From Methylobacterium amylolyticum (GTDB lineage Bacteria; Pseudomonadota; Alphaproteobacteria; Rhizobiales; Beijerinckiaceae): 64,000 nt of DNA. The notes under the pieces are model-generated. The model searched no databases and was not told the DNA's origin. It saw nothing but the letters and a program-made list of their open reading frames with translations. The first letter of the stretch is position 1, and each line of letters begins with the position of its first letter. The position numbers were made by a program, and so were the translations under genes. Positions 52,714 through 61,635 of this stretch are shown here, piece by piece. The DNA lies in contig NZ_JAUYZI010000003.1 in assembly GCF_030700245.1 (NCBI RefSeq), positions 62,001 to 126,000 of the forward strand, written 5' to 3'.

Positions 52714-53910
52714 ATGGATTCGGAAACCCTGTCCCGCCGCACGCTGCGCTTCGTCAACGTCGCGCACGCCCTCGACCACTTCGTGCTGCTGATCTACCCG
52801 ACGGCGGTCATCGCCATCGCCGAGCAGACGGGGCTCGGCTACGGCGATCTGATCGGGCTCGCCACCGGCGCCTTCGTGGCCTTCGGCCTGTGCTCGCTGC
52901 CGATGGGCTCGCTCGCCGACCGGTTCGGGCGGCGCACCATGCTCGCGATCTTCTTCCTCGGCTACGGCGCGTCCTGCCTTGGGGTCGCCACCGCCACGGG
53001 CCCGCTCGCCTTCGCCCTGTGGCTGTGCGTGCTGGGGCTCGCCTCGGCGATCTACCATCCGGTCGGCTCGGCGATGCTCGTCACCCACGCCCGGCGGCTG
53101 GGGCGCGACCTCGGCGTCAACGGCGTGTGGGGCAATCTCGGCGCGGCCTCGGCCTCGGGCGTGACGGCGCTTCTCGCCGCGACCCTCGGCTGGCGGGCGG
53201 CCTTCGTGGTGCCGGGCCTCGTCTGCCTCGCCTGCGGGGCGGCCTTCATCGCCCTGGTGCCCGGCGACGGCGACGCGGCCGGCGCGAAGGGGCAGACCAA
53301 GGCGGTCATCCCGGTGGCGCGGCCGGTCGCGCTGATCGCGATGTTCGGGCTCGCGATCTTCGCGGGCGGCCTGACCTTCAACATGACGACGATCAGCCTG
53401 CCGAAGGTGATCGACGAGGGCGTCGGCCACGCCATGCCGCTGGCGCTGATCGGCTCGCTCGCCACCCTGGTGTTCCTGTTCGGCGCCCTGACCCAGCTCG
53501 CGATGGGCCGCCTGATCGACCGCTACAGCCTGCCGAGCCTGTTCGTGGCGCTCTCGGTGCTCCAGCCGCTCGGCCTCGGGATCGCGGCGGCGACCACAGG
53601 CCTGCCGCTGCTGGCCGGCCTCGTCCTGGCGATGGCGGCGATCTACGGGCAGGTGGTGATCAACGACGCGATGATCGCCCGCTACGTGCCGCCCGCCTAC
53701 CGGGCGCGGGCCTACAGCCTGCGCTACTTCGTCGGCTTCACCGCCTCGGGCTTCGTGGTGCCGGGCATCGCCCTGCTGCACGAGCGCGGCGGGTTCACCC
53801 TGGTCCTGGGGGTCGCGGCGGCCTGCGGCGCGGTGATCTGGCTCTCGGCCCTGGGCTTCCGCGCCTTCGCCGGGGCAGGGCCCGCACCGGCGCTCGCCCC
53901 GGCCGAGTAG
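52714..53910 (+). CDS. MFS transporter
   Basis: Twelve-helix major facilitator of 398 residues. The N-terminus (RRTLRFVNVAHALDHFVLLI) and MGSLADRFGRRTML match the MFS motif A loop between helices 2 and 3. The second half has GRLIDRYSLPSLFV at the corresponding position. It is divergent from an AraC regulator and followed by a 4-oxalomesaconate hydratase-like gene, so an aromatic acid or its breakdown product is a plausible substrate; this is inference. Confidence 0.88.
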   Translation: MDSETLSRRTLRFVNVAHALDHFVLLIYPTAVIAIAEQTGLGYGDLIGLATGAFVAFGLCSLPMGSLADRFGRRTMLAIFFLGYGASCLGVATATGPLAFALWLCVLGLASAIYHPVGSAMLVTHARRLGRDLGVNGVWGNLGAASASGVTALLAATLGWRAAFVVPGLVCLACGAAFIALVPGDGDAAGAKGQTKAVIPVARPVALIAMFGLAIFAGGLTFNMTTISLPKVIDEGVGHAMPLALIGSLATLVFLFGALTQLAMGRLIDRYSLPSLFVALSVLQPLGLGIAAATTGLPLLAGLVLAMAAIYGQVVINDAMIARYVPPAYRARAYSLRYFVGFTASGFVVPGIALLHERGGFTLVLGVAAACGAVIWLSALGFRAFAGAGPAPALAPAE

Positions 53911-53995
53911 GCGAAGCCCTTGACGGGGCGCCCGACCGGGCGCCTCCTGCCGCGGGAGGGGCGAACGCCCCCGAGCCTCGTCCGGGAGGGGGCCC

Positions 53996-55150
53996 GTGTT
54001 CCACGCTTCGGATGCCGCGGCCGCCTGCGCGTGCTGCACCCCGCGCCGGGGCTTCCTGCGCGCCGCCGCTCTCGGCACCGCGGCGCTCGCCGCCGGCGGG
54101 GCCCGGGCGCAGCCGGCGCGTCCGCGCTACGACGGCCTCGTGGTCGATTGCCACGGCCACTACACCACCGAGCCGGCGGCGATGCTCGACTGGCGCAAGC
54201 GCCAGATCGCGGCGCTCAACGATCCCGGCCAGACACCGTCCCCCGACGCGCTGAAGGTCTCCGACGACGAGATCCGCGCGAGCGTCGCGAACCGGCAGCT
54301 CAAGCTCCAGGCGGAGCGCGGCATCGGACTCGCCCTGTTCTCGCCCCGGGCCGGCGGGATGGGCCACCATATCGGCGACGCGCGCACCAGCGCCGACTGG
54401 TCGCGCGTCTCGAACGACATGGTCTACCGGGTGGCGGGCCTGTTCCCGAAGAACTTCGCCCCCGTGTGCCAGTTGCCGCAATCCCCGGGGGTCTCGCCCG
54501 CCAATTGCCGGGACGAGCTGACCCGCTGCGTCACCGAACTCGGCTTCGTCGGCTGCAACGTCAATCCGGACCCGACCGGCGGCTACTGGCGCGACCCGCC
54601 CCTCTACGACCGCTCGTGGTATCCCCTGTGGGAGCGGATGGTGGAGCTCGACGTGCCGGGCATGATCCACGTCAGCGCCTCGGCCAACCCGAACTTCCAG
54701 GCCACCGGCGCGCACTACATCGCGGGCGACACCACCGCCTTCATGCAGTTCATCACCTCGGACCTGTTCCGGGATTTCCCGACCCTGCGGCTGATCATCC
54801 CGCACGGGGGCGGCGCGGTGCCCTACCATTGGGGCCGCTACCGGGGCCTCGCCCAGGACATGAAGCGGCCGCCGCTCTCGGACCTCCTGCGCAATGTCTG
54901 GTTCGACACCTGCGTCTATCACCAGCCGGGCATCGACCTGCTGACCCGGGTGATCCCGGCCGACAACATCCTGTTCGCCTCCGAGATGGTCGGCGCGGTC
55001 AACGGCGTCGATCCGGAGACCGGCCACGCCTACGACGACACCAAGCGCTACGTGGACGCCGCCGCGCTCTCGGATGCCGACCGCGCGAAGGTCTTCTCCG
55101 GCAACGCCCGCCGGGTCTACCCACGGCTCGCCGGGCGCCTGCCCGAATAG
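53996..55150 (+). CDS. LigJ-like 4-oxalomesaconate hydratase with an N-terminal Tat-like signal
   Basis: Amidohydrolase-superfamily enzyme of 384 residues. LigJ hydrates 4-oxalomesaconate in the protocatechuate 4,5-cleavage / gallate pathway. The core has DCHGHYTTEP with His53 and His55, then MAHHIGD-type GMGHHIGDARTS, FVGCNVNPDPTGGYW and HGGGAVPYHWGRY; DTCVYHQPGI and ILFASEMVGAV near the end match this family closely. The N-terminal 38 residues are unlike typical LigJ (about 340 aa): a cysteine-rich head, then RRGFLRAA and a hydrophobic Ala/Leu stretch ending ARA, a Tat-type signal. GTG start at 53996. Whether the protein really leaves the cytoplasm is open. Confidence 0.8.
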   Translation: MFHASDAAAACACCTPRRGFLRAAALGTAALAAGGARAQPARPRYDGLVVDCHGHYTTEPAAMLDWRKRQIAALNDPGQTPSPDALKVSDDEIRASVANRQLKLQAERGIGLALFSPRAGGMGHHIGDARTSADWSRVSNDMVYRVAGLFPKNFAPVCQLPQSPGVSPANCRDELTRCVTELGFVGCNVNPDPTGGYWRDPPLYDRSWYPLWERMVELDVPGMIHVSASANPNFQATGAHYIAGDTTAFMQFITSDLFRDFPTLRLIIPHGGGAVPYHWGRYRGLAQDMKRPPLSDLLRNVWFDTCVYHQPGIDLLTRVIPADNILFASEMVGAVNGVDPETGHAYDDTKRYVDAAALSDADRAKVFSGNARRVYPRLAGRLPE

Positions 55151-55264
55151 CCCCGCCACCGGCGCGCCGCCGCGGCGGGCGCGGGGGATCGCCTCGTCCG
55201 CGGTTTGCGGCCCTGGCCCGGCGCTGCTAGGCCACCGGCGTTCCGCCCAGGTCCGAAGGCAGCC

Positions 55265-55765
55265 GTGACCACACTCTCCCTCGTCCTGCGCCCCGAGCGG
55301 CCGGAGGATGACGCCGCCATCGGCCGGCTCGAAGCCCGCGCGTTCGGGCCCGGCCGCTTCGCGCGCACCGCCTACCGCCTGCGCGAGGGCGCGCCGCACC
55401 GGATCGACCTCGGCGTCACCGCCTCGGTCGGCAGCTTCCTGGCCGGCTCGGTCCGGATGAGCCCGGTGCGCGCCGGATCGGCGGCGTTCCTGATGCTCGG
55501 GCCGCTCGCCGTTGATCCGAGCTTCGAGGGCCGCGGCATCGGCACGGCGCTGACGACGGCCGCGATCGAGGCGGCGCGGGCGGCGGGGGAGGGGCTGGTG
55601 ACCCTGGTCGGCGACGCGCCGTACTACGCCCGCTTCGGCTTCTCCGCCGTGCCGACCGGCCGCCTGACCCTGCCCGGTCCGGTCGACCCCGCCCGCTTCC
55701 TCTGGCTGGAGCTGGCCGAGGGCTTCTGCGCGGGCGTCTCGGGCCTCGTGGAGCCGGCGCGCTGA
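55265..55765 (+). CDS. GNAT-family N-acetyltransferase (YhbS-like)
   Basis: Predicted acetyltransferase of 166 residues. The GTG start at 55265 gives TTLSLVLRPERPEDDAAI. The core is the GNAT acetyl-CoA site LAVDPSFEGRGIGTALTTAA (the R/Q-x-x-G-x-G/A motif) and the GDAPYYARFGFSA strand common to YhbS proteins. It ends with LELAEGFCAGVSG. Substrate unknown. Converges on the Bcr/CflA gene with 36 bases between stops. Confidence 0.85.
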   Translation: MTTLSLVLRPERPEDDAAIGRLEARAFGPGRFARTAYRLREGAPHRIDLGVTASVGSFLAGSVRMSPVRAGSAAFLMLGPLAVDPSFEGRGIGTALTTAAIEAARAAGEGLVTLVGDAPYYARFGFSAVPTGRLTLPGPVDPARFLWLELAEGFCAGVSGLVEPAR

Positions 55766-55801
55766 ACCGGATCCCGCGCTGCGCGCGAATCCCGAGACCG
55801 A

Positions 55802-57025
55802 TCAGGCCCGGCGCAGCGCCAGCGCGGCGATGAGCCCGGCGGCGAGCAGCGCCAGCGCCACGGGGGCTGCGGAGGTGGCCGGCCACGCGGTCGCGGCCGC
55901 CGTGAACACGGCGCCGAAGCTCATCTGCGTGAAGCCGTACAGGCTCGACGCCGAGCCGGCGGCGTGCGGATCGACGTTCATCAGCCCGGCCACCGCGTTC
56001 GGGCTGAGCAGGCCGACGCCGACCGCGTAGACGAACAGCGGGGCGATCAGGGTGACGACGGTGAGCATCCCCGTGCGGTCGATGGCCAGCAGCGCCAGCG
56101 CGGAGACGATGCACAGCAGGTTGCCGCCCCGCGCGGCCCGGCGGATCGGCACCCGCGCGGCGAGCCGGCTCGCGAGCACCGCGCCGCCGACCATCCCGAA
56201 CACCACGATCAGGCAATCGAACCCGACCTCCTGGGCCGAGCGCCCGAGCCGGTCCACGAGCAGGAACGGCGCCACCGCCAGGAAGGCGTAGAGGCTGGTG
56301 CCGCCGCAGGCGCCGGCCACGAGGTAGGCGCGGAACGCCGGCACCCGCACGAGCCGCAGGTAGCCCGACAGGATCGCCGCCGCCCCCGGCAGCGCCACCT
56401 TGTGGCGGTTGGTCTCGGGCAGGGTGAACACCACCAGCGCCCCGAGGCCGGCGACGATTCCGGCGAGCACCACGAACACCGCCCGCCAGCCGAACGCCCC
56501 GCTCACCACGCCGCCGATCGCCGGGGCCAGCGCCGGCGTCAGGGTCATCGCGGTGGTCAGGATCGCGAGCTTCTTCGCGGCGTCCTCGCGGGTGGACACG
56601 TCGCGCACCATCGCCCGGCCGATCACCAGCGAGCCGCAGGCGCCGAGCGATTGCAGCACCCGCGCCACCAGCAGCAGGCCGATATTGGTGGCCGGGATCG
56701 CCAGCAGCAGGCCCGCGAGGTAGAGGGCCAGCCCGCCGATCAGCACCGGCCGGCGCCCGTAGCGGTCGGAGAGCGGCCCGTAGAGGAGCTGCCCGCCCGC
56801 AAGCCCGACGAGGTAGACGGTGATGGTCGCCTGCGCCGCCGCGGCGGTGGTGCCGAGATCGGCGGCGGCTGCCGCGAGCGCCGGCACGAAGATGTGCAGC
56901 GCCACCGTGCCGGTCATCGTCACCGCCACGAGGAGCGGCAGCGGGGCCTTGCGGTCCGCCTCGGGCCTTGCCTCCGGCACCGGGGTTCCTCGCGTGTCGG
57001 GCCGCCCGGGGCCCGGGGTGGACAC
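55802..57025 (-). CDS. Bcr/CflA-family MFS drug exporter
   Basis: Twelve-helix exporter of 407 residues. The Bcr/CflA pattern is present: FVPALAAAAADLG, then QLLYGPLSDRYGRRPVLIGG (motif A) and LQSLGACGSLVIGRAMVRD (motif C with the conserved Arg-Asp). A second half of six helices follows. Such proteins export drugs or metabolites such as cysteine by proton antiport. The gene is the only one of its transcription unit in view; the cytochrome c gene upstream is set off by a hairpin. Confidence 0.88.
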   Translation of the reverse strand: MSTPGPGRPDTRGTPVPEARPEADRKAPLPLLVAVTMTGTVALHIFVPALAAAAADLGTTAAAAQATITVYLVGLAGGQLLYGPLSDRYGRRPVLIGGLALYLAGLLLAIPATNIGLLLVARVLQSLGACGSLVIGRAMVRDVSTREDAAKKLAILTTAMTLTPALAPAIGGVVSGAFGWRAVFVVLAGIVAGLGALVVFTLPETNRHKVALPGAAAILSGYLRLVRVPAFRAYLVAGACGGTSLYAFLAVAPFLLVDRLGRSAQEVGFDCLIVVFGMVGGAVLASRLAARVPIRRAARGGNLLCIVSALALLAIDRTGMLTVVTLIAPLFVYAVGVGLLSPNAVAGLMNVDPHAAGSASSLYGFTQMSFGAVFTAAATAWPATSAAPVALALLAAGLIAALALRRA

Positions 57026-57030
57026 GGAAA

Positions 57031-57052
57031 GGGCCGGGCTCTCGCCCGGCCC
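57031..57052 (-). terminator. Terminator of the cytochrome c gene
   Basis: Perfect 9-bp GC stem (57031-57039 with 57044-57052) and a TCTC loop, 22 bases after the cytochrome c stop; TTTCC follows on the minus strand, giving a weak U-tract. Confidence 0.6.
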
Positions 57053-57074
57053 CTGACCGACGATCCCGCGGATC

Positions 57075-58043
57075 CTACGGCTTCGGCGCGTTCCCGTCCT
57101 GGGGCGCCTGGGGTTGAGGCACCGTGACGTCGAGTTCCTTGGCCCGCTCCACCGCCTCGGGGTTGGCCTGGGCCGGCGGCTCCACGGCGGCGGGCGAGGA
57201 GGGCGCGGTCGGCTCGGCGGGGATCAGGCTCGACGGGGTGCCCTGCTGGTCGCTGGCGTTGGCGTCGGCGGGCGGGGCCGGCGCGTTCTGGTCGTTCGGC
57301 TCGCCGCTCGGACGCGGGCTGCCCGGGGCCTTCGCCGGGCCCGGCTTGGCGGTCGAGGTGTCGGCGGGCTTGGCCGGGCTGTCCTTGCCCTCGGAGGGCT
57401 TGGCGGCGGCGGGCTGGTTGGCGGTCGGCTTCGCGTCGCCGGCCCCGGCGGCCGGGGCCGAGGGCTGGGCCGCGGGCTGAGCCGCCGGCTTCTCCTCGGT
57501 CTTCTCGACCGCGGGCAGCGGCTTCGGGTTGTCCGACAGGGTCCGCAGGTAGGCGATGACGTTGGCGCGCTCCTGCGGCGAGGCGATGCCGGCGAAGGCC
57601 ATCTTGGTGCCCTTCACGTAGCCCTTCGGGTTCGTGAGGAAGGCGTCGAGGTCGGCGTAGGTCCAGTCGCCGCCCTTCTCCTTCAGGCCAGCCGAGTAGT
57701 CGAACCCGGCATGGCCACCCTTGTGGCGGTCGACCACGTCCCACAGGTCCGGGCCGACCTTGTTCGGGCCGCCCTTCTCGAAGCTGTGGCAGGCGTGGCA
57801 CGCCTTGGTGCCCGCCTGGCCCTTCTCGACGTTGGCGCTCGCCAGACGCACCGCGATCGGCTCGACCTTGGCGGCCTCAGCCGGGGCGGCGGCGGTCTCG
57901 GGCTCCGGCTCCGGCAGGTCGTAGCCGGCCTTGCCGGCGGGCCTGGGGTGGTACAGCAGCTCCGCCACGAAGCCGGATCCCGCCGCGAACAGCAGGGCGC
58001 CGAGGATGGCGCCGGCGATCTTATTCACCTCGAACGCGTTCAT
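57075..58043 (-). CDS. Membrane-anchored class I cytochrome c with a long disordered tail
   Basis: Predicted protein of 322 residues. An N-terminal signal anchor (about 8-28) precedes a linker and a cytochrome c2-like domain: haem-binding CHACH at Cys82/Cys85/His86, [14 protein letters not shown], and GTKMAFAG with the axial Met. The layout is that of CycM-type membrane cytochrome c552, which passes electrons to aa3 oxidase, but CycM ends at about 185 residues; here about 140 residues follow, rich in Pro, Ala and Lys and without structure. The start at 58043 was chosen because upstream in-frame codons lack conservation. The extension may position the haem or bind a partner. Confidence 0.88.
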   Translation of the reverse strand: MNAFEVNKIAGAILGALLFAAGSGFVAELLYHPRPAGKAGYDLPEPEPETAAAPAEAAKVEPIAVRLASANVEKGQAGTKACHACHSFEKGGPNKVGPDLWDVVDRHKGGHAGFDYSAGLKEKGGDWTYADLDAFLTNPKGYVKGTKMAFAGIASPQERANVIAYLRTLSDNPKPLPAVEKTEEKPAAQPAAQPSAPAAGAGDAKPTANQPAAAKPSEGKDSPAKPADTSTAKPGPAKAPGSPRPSGEPNDQNAPAPPADANASDQQGTPSSLIPAEPTAPSSPAAVEPPAQANPEAVERAKELDVTVPQPQAPQDGNAPKP

Positions 58044-58390
58044 GCGCCTCTCTCGGACTTGCAGGCCCGCGCCCCTTACGGCCCGCGCCCCTCGCGCGCC
58101 CGAGGCCGGCCGACGGGCCCGGGCACCGCACACTGGAAGGTTTCGAGGCTGCCCTTAGCCGCTCAGGGCCGACCTTGACAATGCCGGCGCGGGGTTCCGC
58201 GCGCCCGTGCCGCGATCGGCGCCCCGAATCCCGGGGCTTGTCACCCGTTCGCATCTGGCCGCCGTCCGGGGCGCGGGGGGAGGACATGAGGAGAGGACGC
58301 CGTGGAGGACAGCAGGGGAGGACAACCGGGGCCGCGCCTGCTAGACACCCGGCGCTCCCGCAAGGCCCCGCCCGTCCCCGCCGACCACGC
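58044..58390. other. Intergenic region between cytochrome c and kdsB
   Basis: This 347-base gap separates two divergent genes. It contains a TTGACA at 58175-58180 but no convincing -10 partner in either direction. No gene, repeat or terminator is evident. Confidence 0.4.
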
Positions 58391-59134
58391 ATGTCCGATC
58401 CCCTCGTCCTGATCCCGGCCCGGCTCGCCGCCACCCGCCTTCCGGACAAGCCGCTCGCCGAGATCGCGGGCGAGCCGATGATCGTCCACGTCTGGCGCCG
58501 CGCGGTCGAGGCCGGGATCGGCCCCGTCGTGGTCGCCACCGACACGGACGCGATCGTCCGGGCGGTCGAGGCGGCGGGCGGGCTCGCGGTGATGACCCGC
58601 GCCGACCACCCGTCCGGCTCCGACCGCCTCGCCGAAGCGCTGGAGACCGTCGATCCGGAGGGCCGCCACGACGTGGTGGTCAACGTGCAGGGCGACCTGC
58701 CGACCATCGACCCGGCGATCATCGGCGCCTCGGTGGCGCCGCTCGCCGACCGGGGCGTCGACATCGTCACCCTGTGCGCGGCGATCACCGACCCGCACGA
58801 GGCCGACAACCCGAACGTGGTCAAGCTCGTCGGCCACGGGGTCGGCCCGCGGCGGCTGCGCGCCCTGTACTTCACCCGCGCCCGCGCCCCGTGGGGCGAC
58901 GGGCCGCTCTGGCACCATATCGGCCTCTACGCCTACCGCCGCACGGCGCTGACCCGCTTCGTCGCCCTGCCGCCGGGCGAGCTGGAGACCCGGGAGAAGC
59001 TGGAGCAGTTGCGCGCGCTGGAGGCCGGCATGCGCATCGACGCCGTGATCGTCGACGACCTGCCGCTCGGCGTCGACACCCCCGCAGACCTGGAGCGCGC
59101 CCGCGCGCTGATGCGGGCCCGCCGCCTCAACTGA
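58391..59134 (+). CDS. kdsB: 3-deoxy-manno-octulosonate cytidylyltransferase
   Basis: CMP-KDO synthetase of 247 residues; it activates KDO with CTP for lipid A core assembly in the cytoplasm. The start at 58391 gives [18 protein letters not shown], the nucleotide-binding loop of the family, and [10 protein letters not shown], with [12 protein letters not shown] and [13 protein letters not shown] as the diagnostic blocks. The C-terminus has the [13 protein letters not shown] segment. The upstream in-frame extension to 58175 is not conserved. Twelve bases separate it from pheA, likely an operon. Confidence 0.96.
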   Translation: MSDPLVLIPARLAATRLPDKPLAEIAGEPMIVHVWRRAVEAGIGPVVVATDTDAIVRAVEAAGGLAVMTRADHPSGSDRLAEALETVDPEGRHDVVVNVQGDLPTIDPAIIGASVAPLADRGVDIVTLCAAITDPHEADNPNVVKLVGHGVGPRRLRALYFTRARAPWGDGPLWHHIGLYAYRRTALTRFVALPPGELETREKLEQLRALEAGMRIDAVIVDDLPLGVDTPADLERARALMRARRLN

Positions 59135-59146
59135 CAGCCACGAGCC

Positions 59147-60004
59147 ATGAGCACGCGAACGATCTCCTACCAGGGCGAGCCCGGGGCCAACTCGCACATC
59201 ATCTGCGCCGAGGCGTTTCCCGACTGGACGCCGCTGCCCTGCGCCACCTTCGAGGACGCCTTCGCGGCGGTCACCGAGGGACGCGCGGGCCGGGCGATGA
59301 TCCCGATCGAGAACTCGATCGCCGGGCGGGTCGCCGACATCCACCACCTGATCCCGACCTCGCCGCTGCACATCGTGGCCGAGCACTTCCTGCCGATCCA
59401 CTTCCAGCTCCTGGTGCTGCCGGGCACGAAGCCGGACGCGCTGCGGACGGTCCACAGCCACATCCACGCGCTCGGCCAGTGCCGCCGGCTGATCCGGCGC
59501 CTCGGGCTCAAGGCGGTGATCGCGGGCGACACCGCGGGCGCCGCGCGCGAGATCAAGCAGGCCGGCGACCCGAGCCGGGCGGCGCTGGCGCCGGCGCTGG
59601 CGGCCGAGGTCTACGGCCTCGACATCCTGGAGCGCGACGTCGAGGACGAGGCGCACAACACCACCCGGTTCGTGGTGTTCTCCCCCGAGCCGGAGCCTGT
59701 CGCGGCCGACGCGGGCGCCTGCGTGACGAGCTTCATCTTCCGCGTGCGCAACATCCCGGCGGCCCTCTACAAGGCGCTCGGCGGCTTCGCCACGAACGGC
59801 GTCAACATGTCGAAGCTCGAGAGCTACATGATGGAGGGCGAGTTCACCGCCACCCAGTTCTACGCCGAGGTCGACGGCCACCCCGACGACCCGGGGCTGG
59901 CGCGGGCGCTCGACGAGCTGCGGTATTTCTCGCGCGAGTTGCGGGTGGTGGGGACGTATCCGGCGCACCCGTTCCGCGAGGCGGCGCGTCCGGCGGCGGA
60001 GTAG
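59147..60004 (+). CDS. pheA: Prephenate dehydratase (monofunctional)
   Basis: Cytoplasmic enzyme of 285 residues that converts prephenate to phenylpyruvate in phenylalanine synthesis. The N-terminus has ISYQGEPGANSH, and FVVF follows the NTTR motif (the catalytic Thr of the TRF motif). The ACT domain spans about 195-275 (FRVRNIPAALYKALGGFATN, then KLESYMMEGEFTAT). The ESRP element of the feedback site is ESYM here. It follows kdsB by 12 bases; this pairing is seen in other alphaproteobacteria. Confidence 0.96.
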   Translation: MSTRTISYQGEPGANSHIICAEAFPDWTPLPCATFEDAFAAVTEGRAGRAMIPIENSIAGRVADIHHLIPTSPLHIVAEHFLPIHFQLLVLPGTKPDALRTVHSHIHALGQCRRLIRRLGLKAVIAGDTAGAAREIKQAGDPSRAALAPALAAEVYGLDILERDVEDEAHNTTRFVVFSPEPEPVAADAGACVTSFIFRVRNIPAALYKALGGFATNGVNMSKLESYMMEGEFTATQFYAEVDGHPDDPGLARALDELRYFSRELRVVGTYPAHPFREAARPAAE

Positions 60005-60072
60005 GGACTTGGATCCGCGGCAGGCGGGCACCAGGAGCCTTGCGTAGCGACGGAACGTAACTACACTCTGCC

Positions 60073-60357
60073 ATGGGTTTTCAGTGGGATCCGGACAAGG
60101 ATGCGGCCAACCGGGCCAAGCACCTCGTCGGTTTCCGGCAGGCGGTCGAGATCTTTCGCGGCTTCCGTCTGGAGCGTGAGGACACCCGTCGCGATTACGG
60201 CGAGCGTCGCTTCATCGCCCTGGGAGAGTACGACGGGGTCATTCTGCGCGTCGTCTACATGCACCGTGACGGCGACATCCGCATCATCTCGGCGTGGAGG
60301 GCGAGTCGGCATGACAGGCAAGTCTACGCGGCAGCGCGAGCGGCACGTTCGGTTTGA
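60073..60357 (+). CDS. brnT: BrnT-family toxin
   Basis: Type II toxin of 94 residues, an RNase of the RelE fold. The features are FQWDPDKDAANRAKHLVGF at the start and the RRDYGERRFIALGEYDGVIL stretch; VVYMHRDGDIRIISAWRASR contains the conserved Arg/His residues of BrnT. The antitoxin gene overlaps its end by 47 bases. Transcription probably starts in the 68 bases after pheA. Confidence 0.92.
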   Translation: MGFQWDPDKDAANRAKHLVGFRQAVEIFRGFRLEREDTRRDYGERRFIALGEYDGVILRVVYMHRDGDIRIISAWRASRHDRQVYAAARAARSV

Positions 60358-60640
60358 CAGCCTGGACGACGTGCCGGCGGCCGAGCCGCTGCGTGCCGAT
60401 GTCCGGGCCTTGGACGACGCGGAGATCGAGAGACGCGCGGCGGAAGATCCCGACGCGGGTCTCGTCCCGCCCGGCTTCTGGGACGAGGCGCGCGTCGTCC
60501 CACCCGAGCCGAAGGAACAGATCACGCTACGGCTCGACGCGGATGTGCTGCGGCACTTCCGGGCCTCGGGCAAGGGCTACCAATCTCGCATCAACGCTGT
60601 GTTGAAGAGCTACGTCCTGGCGCAGGAAAAGGCGTCCTAG
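60311..60640 (+). CDS. brnA: BrnA-family antitoxin
   Basis: Antitoxin of 109 residues. The C-terminal ribbon-helix-helix (QITLRLDADVLRHFRASG, then YQSRINAVLKSYV) matches BrnA, which binds its own promoter as a tetramer with BrnT. The ATG at 60311 lies inside brnT in another frame, so the two are translationally linked in toxin-first order, as usual for BrnT/BrnA. The antitoxin's basic N-terminal 15 residues coincide with this overlap. Confidence 0.9.
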   Translation: MTGKSTRQRERHVRFDSLDDVPAAEPLRADVRALDDAEIERRAAEDPDAGLVPPGFWDEARVVPPEPKEQITLRLDADVLRHFRASGKGYQSRINAVLKSYVLAQEKAS

Positions 60641-60643
60641 GAA

Positions 60644-61369
60644 CTACTCCCGCCGCAGCACCCGGTCGACCATCGCGTCCGACCAGAAGCCCGGCCGGAA
60701 GTCGCGCTTCAGCGCCTCCGGGTCGTAGACGGTCTCGACCCAGGTCAGGAAGTCCAGCCCCCGCGCCTCCCCCTCGACCCGGTAGCGGGCGAAGAAGGCG
60801 TCGAGGATGCCGGTCTTGGCGAAGCGGAAATGGCCGTAGCGGGCCGAGAGCTGGCGGGCGGCCTCGGCGACGGGGCGCCCCTCGTGCAGGATCAGGTAGA
60901 GGGCGGAGGCGAGGCCGGCGCGATCGGCGCCCGACTTGCAGTGCATCACCGCCGGGTAGGTGATCCCGTCGAAGAACGCCTTGGCGGCGAGGATCGTGGC
61001 GCGGTCGGGGGCCTCGCGCGAGCGCAGCACGAACTCGACGAGCGTGAGCCCGTGGCGCTCGCAGGCCTCGCGCTGGAGCGGCCAGGAGCCGTGCTCGCGG
61101 CCGCCGCGCAGCGAGATGATCGTGCGCACGCCCTCGGCGCGGAACCGGGCGAGGTGGTGGGGGCCGGGCTGGGCCGAGCGCCACAGGCCGCGGGTGCCGA
61201 CCGCGTGCCGGTTGAGATAGGCGAGGCGGAACACGCCGTGGTCGATGAGCAGCATGTTCGCCCAGGCCCGCAGCCGCGCGCCCGGCCCGTCGATCGGGCG
61301 CTCGAAGCGGGCGATCCGGGCCATGCGCCGGGCGTAGCGCGTCTCGGGCTTGAGGAAGCGGTTGAACAC
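60644..61369 (-). CDS. Dual-specificity / tyrosine phosphatase family protein
   Basis: Predicted protein of 241 residues. The catalytic P-loop is VMHCKSGADRAGLAS (HCx5R) and the general-acid segment is near RSREAPDR. Upstream, LWRSAQPGPHHLARF and GVRTIISLRGG are typical of the SIW14/DSP-like group. The GTG at 61369 gives FNRFLKPETRYARRM; an ATG at 61324 is the alternative. Such enzymes dephosphorylate phosphoinositides or phosphotyrosine; a role in surface polysaccharide control is only a possibility. Converges on brnA with three bases between stops. Confidence 0.8.
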   Translation of the reverse strand: MFNRFLKPETRYARRMARIARFERPIDGPGARLRAWANMLLIDHGVFRLAYLNRHAVGTRGLWRSAQPGPHHLARFRAEGVRTIISLRGGREHGSWPLQREACERHGLTLVEFVLRSREAPDRATILAAKAFFDGITYPAVMHCKSGADRAGLASALYLILHEGRPVAEAARQLSARYGHFRFAKTGILDAFFARYRVEGEARGLDFLTWVETVYDPEALKRDFRPGFWSDAMVDRVLRRE

Positions 61370-61635
61370 GGAGCTTTCGGGCGGCGGGGGGCGCCCGGCT
61401 CTACCAGCCGCCCCCCGCACGGGCAAACCGCGGCATAGCGGATCGGGTGTCCCGCACCGCCTTGGCCGCGGCACCGCCATCCCTTGTCAACCCGCGCGGC
61501 CGGACCCGAAAAAACGGCGCCGTTCTTGCCAGGAGTCCTGCCTCGGGTTCCCGCCTCGGGTTTGCCGGCATCGGGATCGAACCTCCGGCGGCGGGAACGG
61601 TTGTCAGCCGGACGAGCGAGGGAGGGGCGGGGGCC

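Noticed and set aside
58175..58180. TTGACA as a kdsB promoter
   Set aside because: No AT-rich -10 at 16-18 bases in either direction; the site is reported only as part of the gap description.
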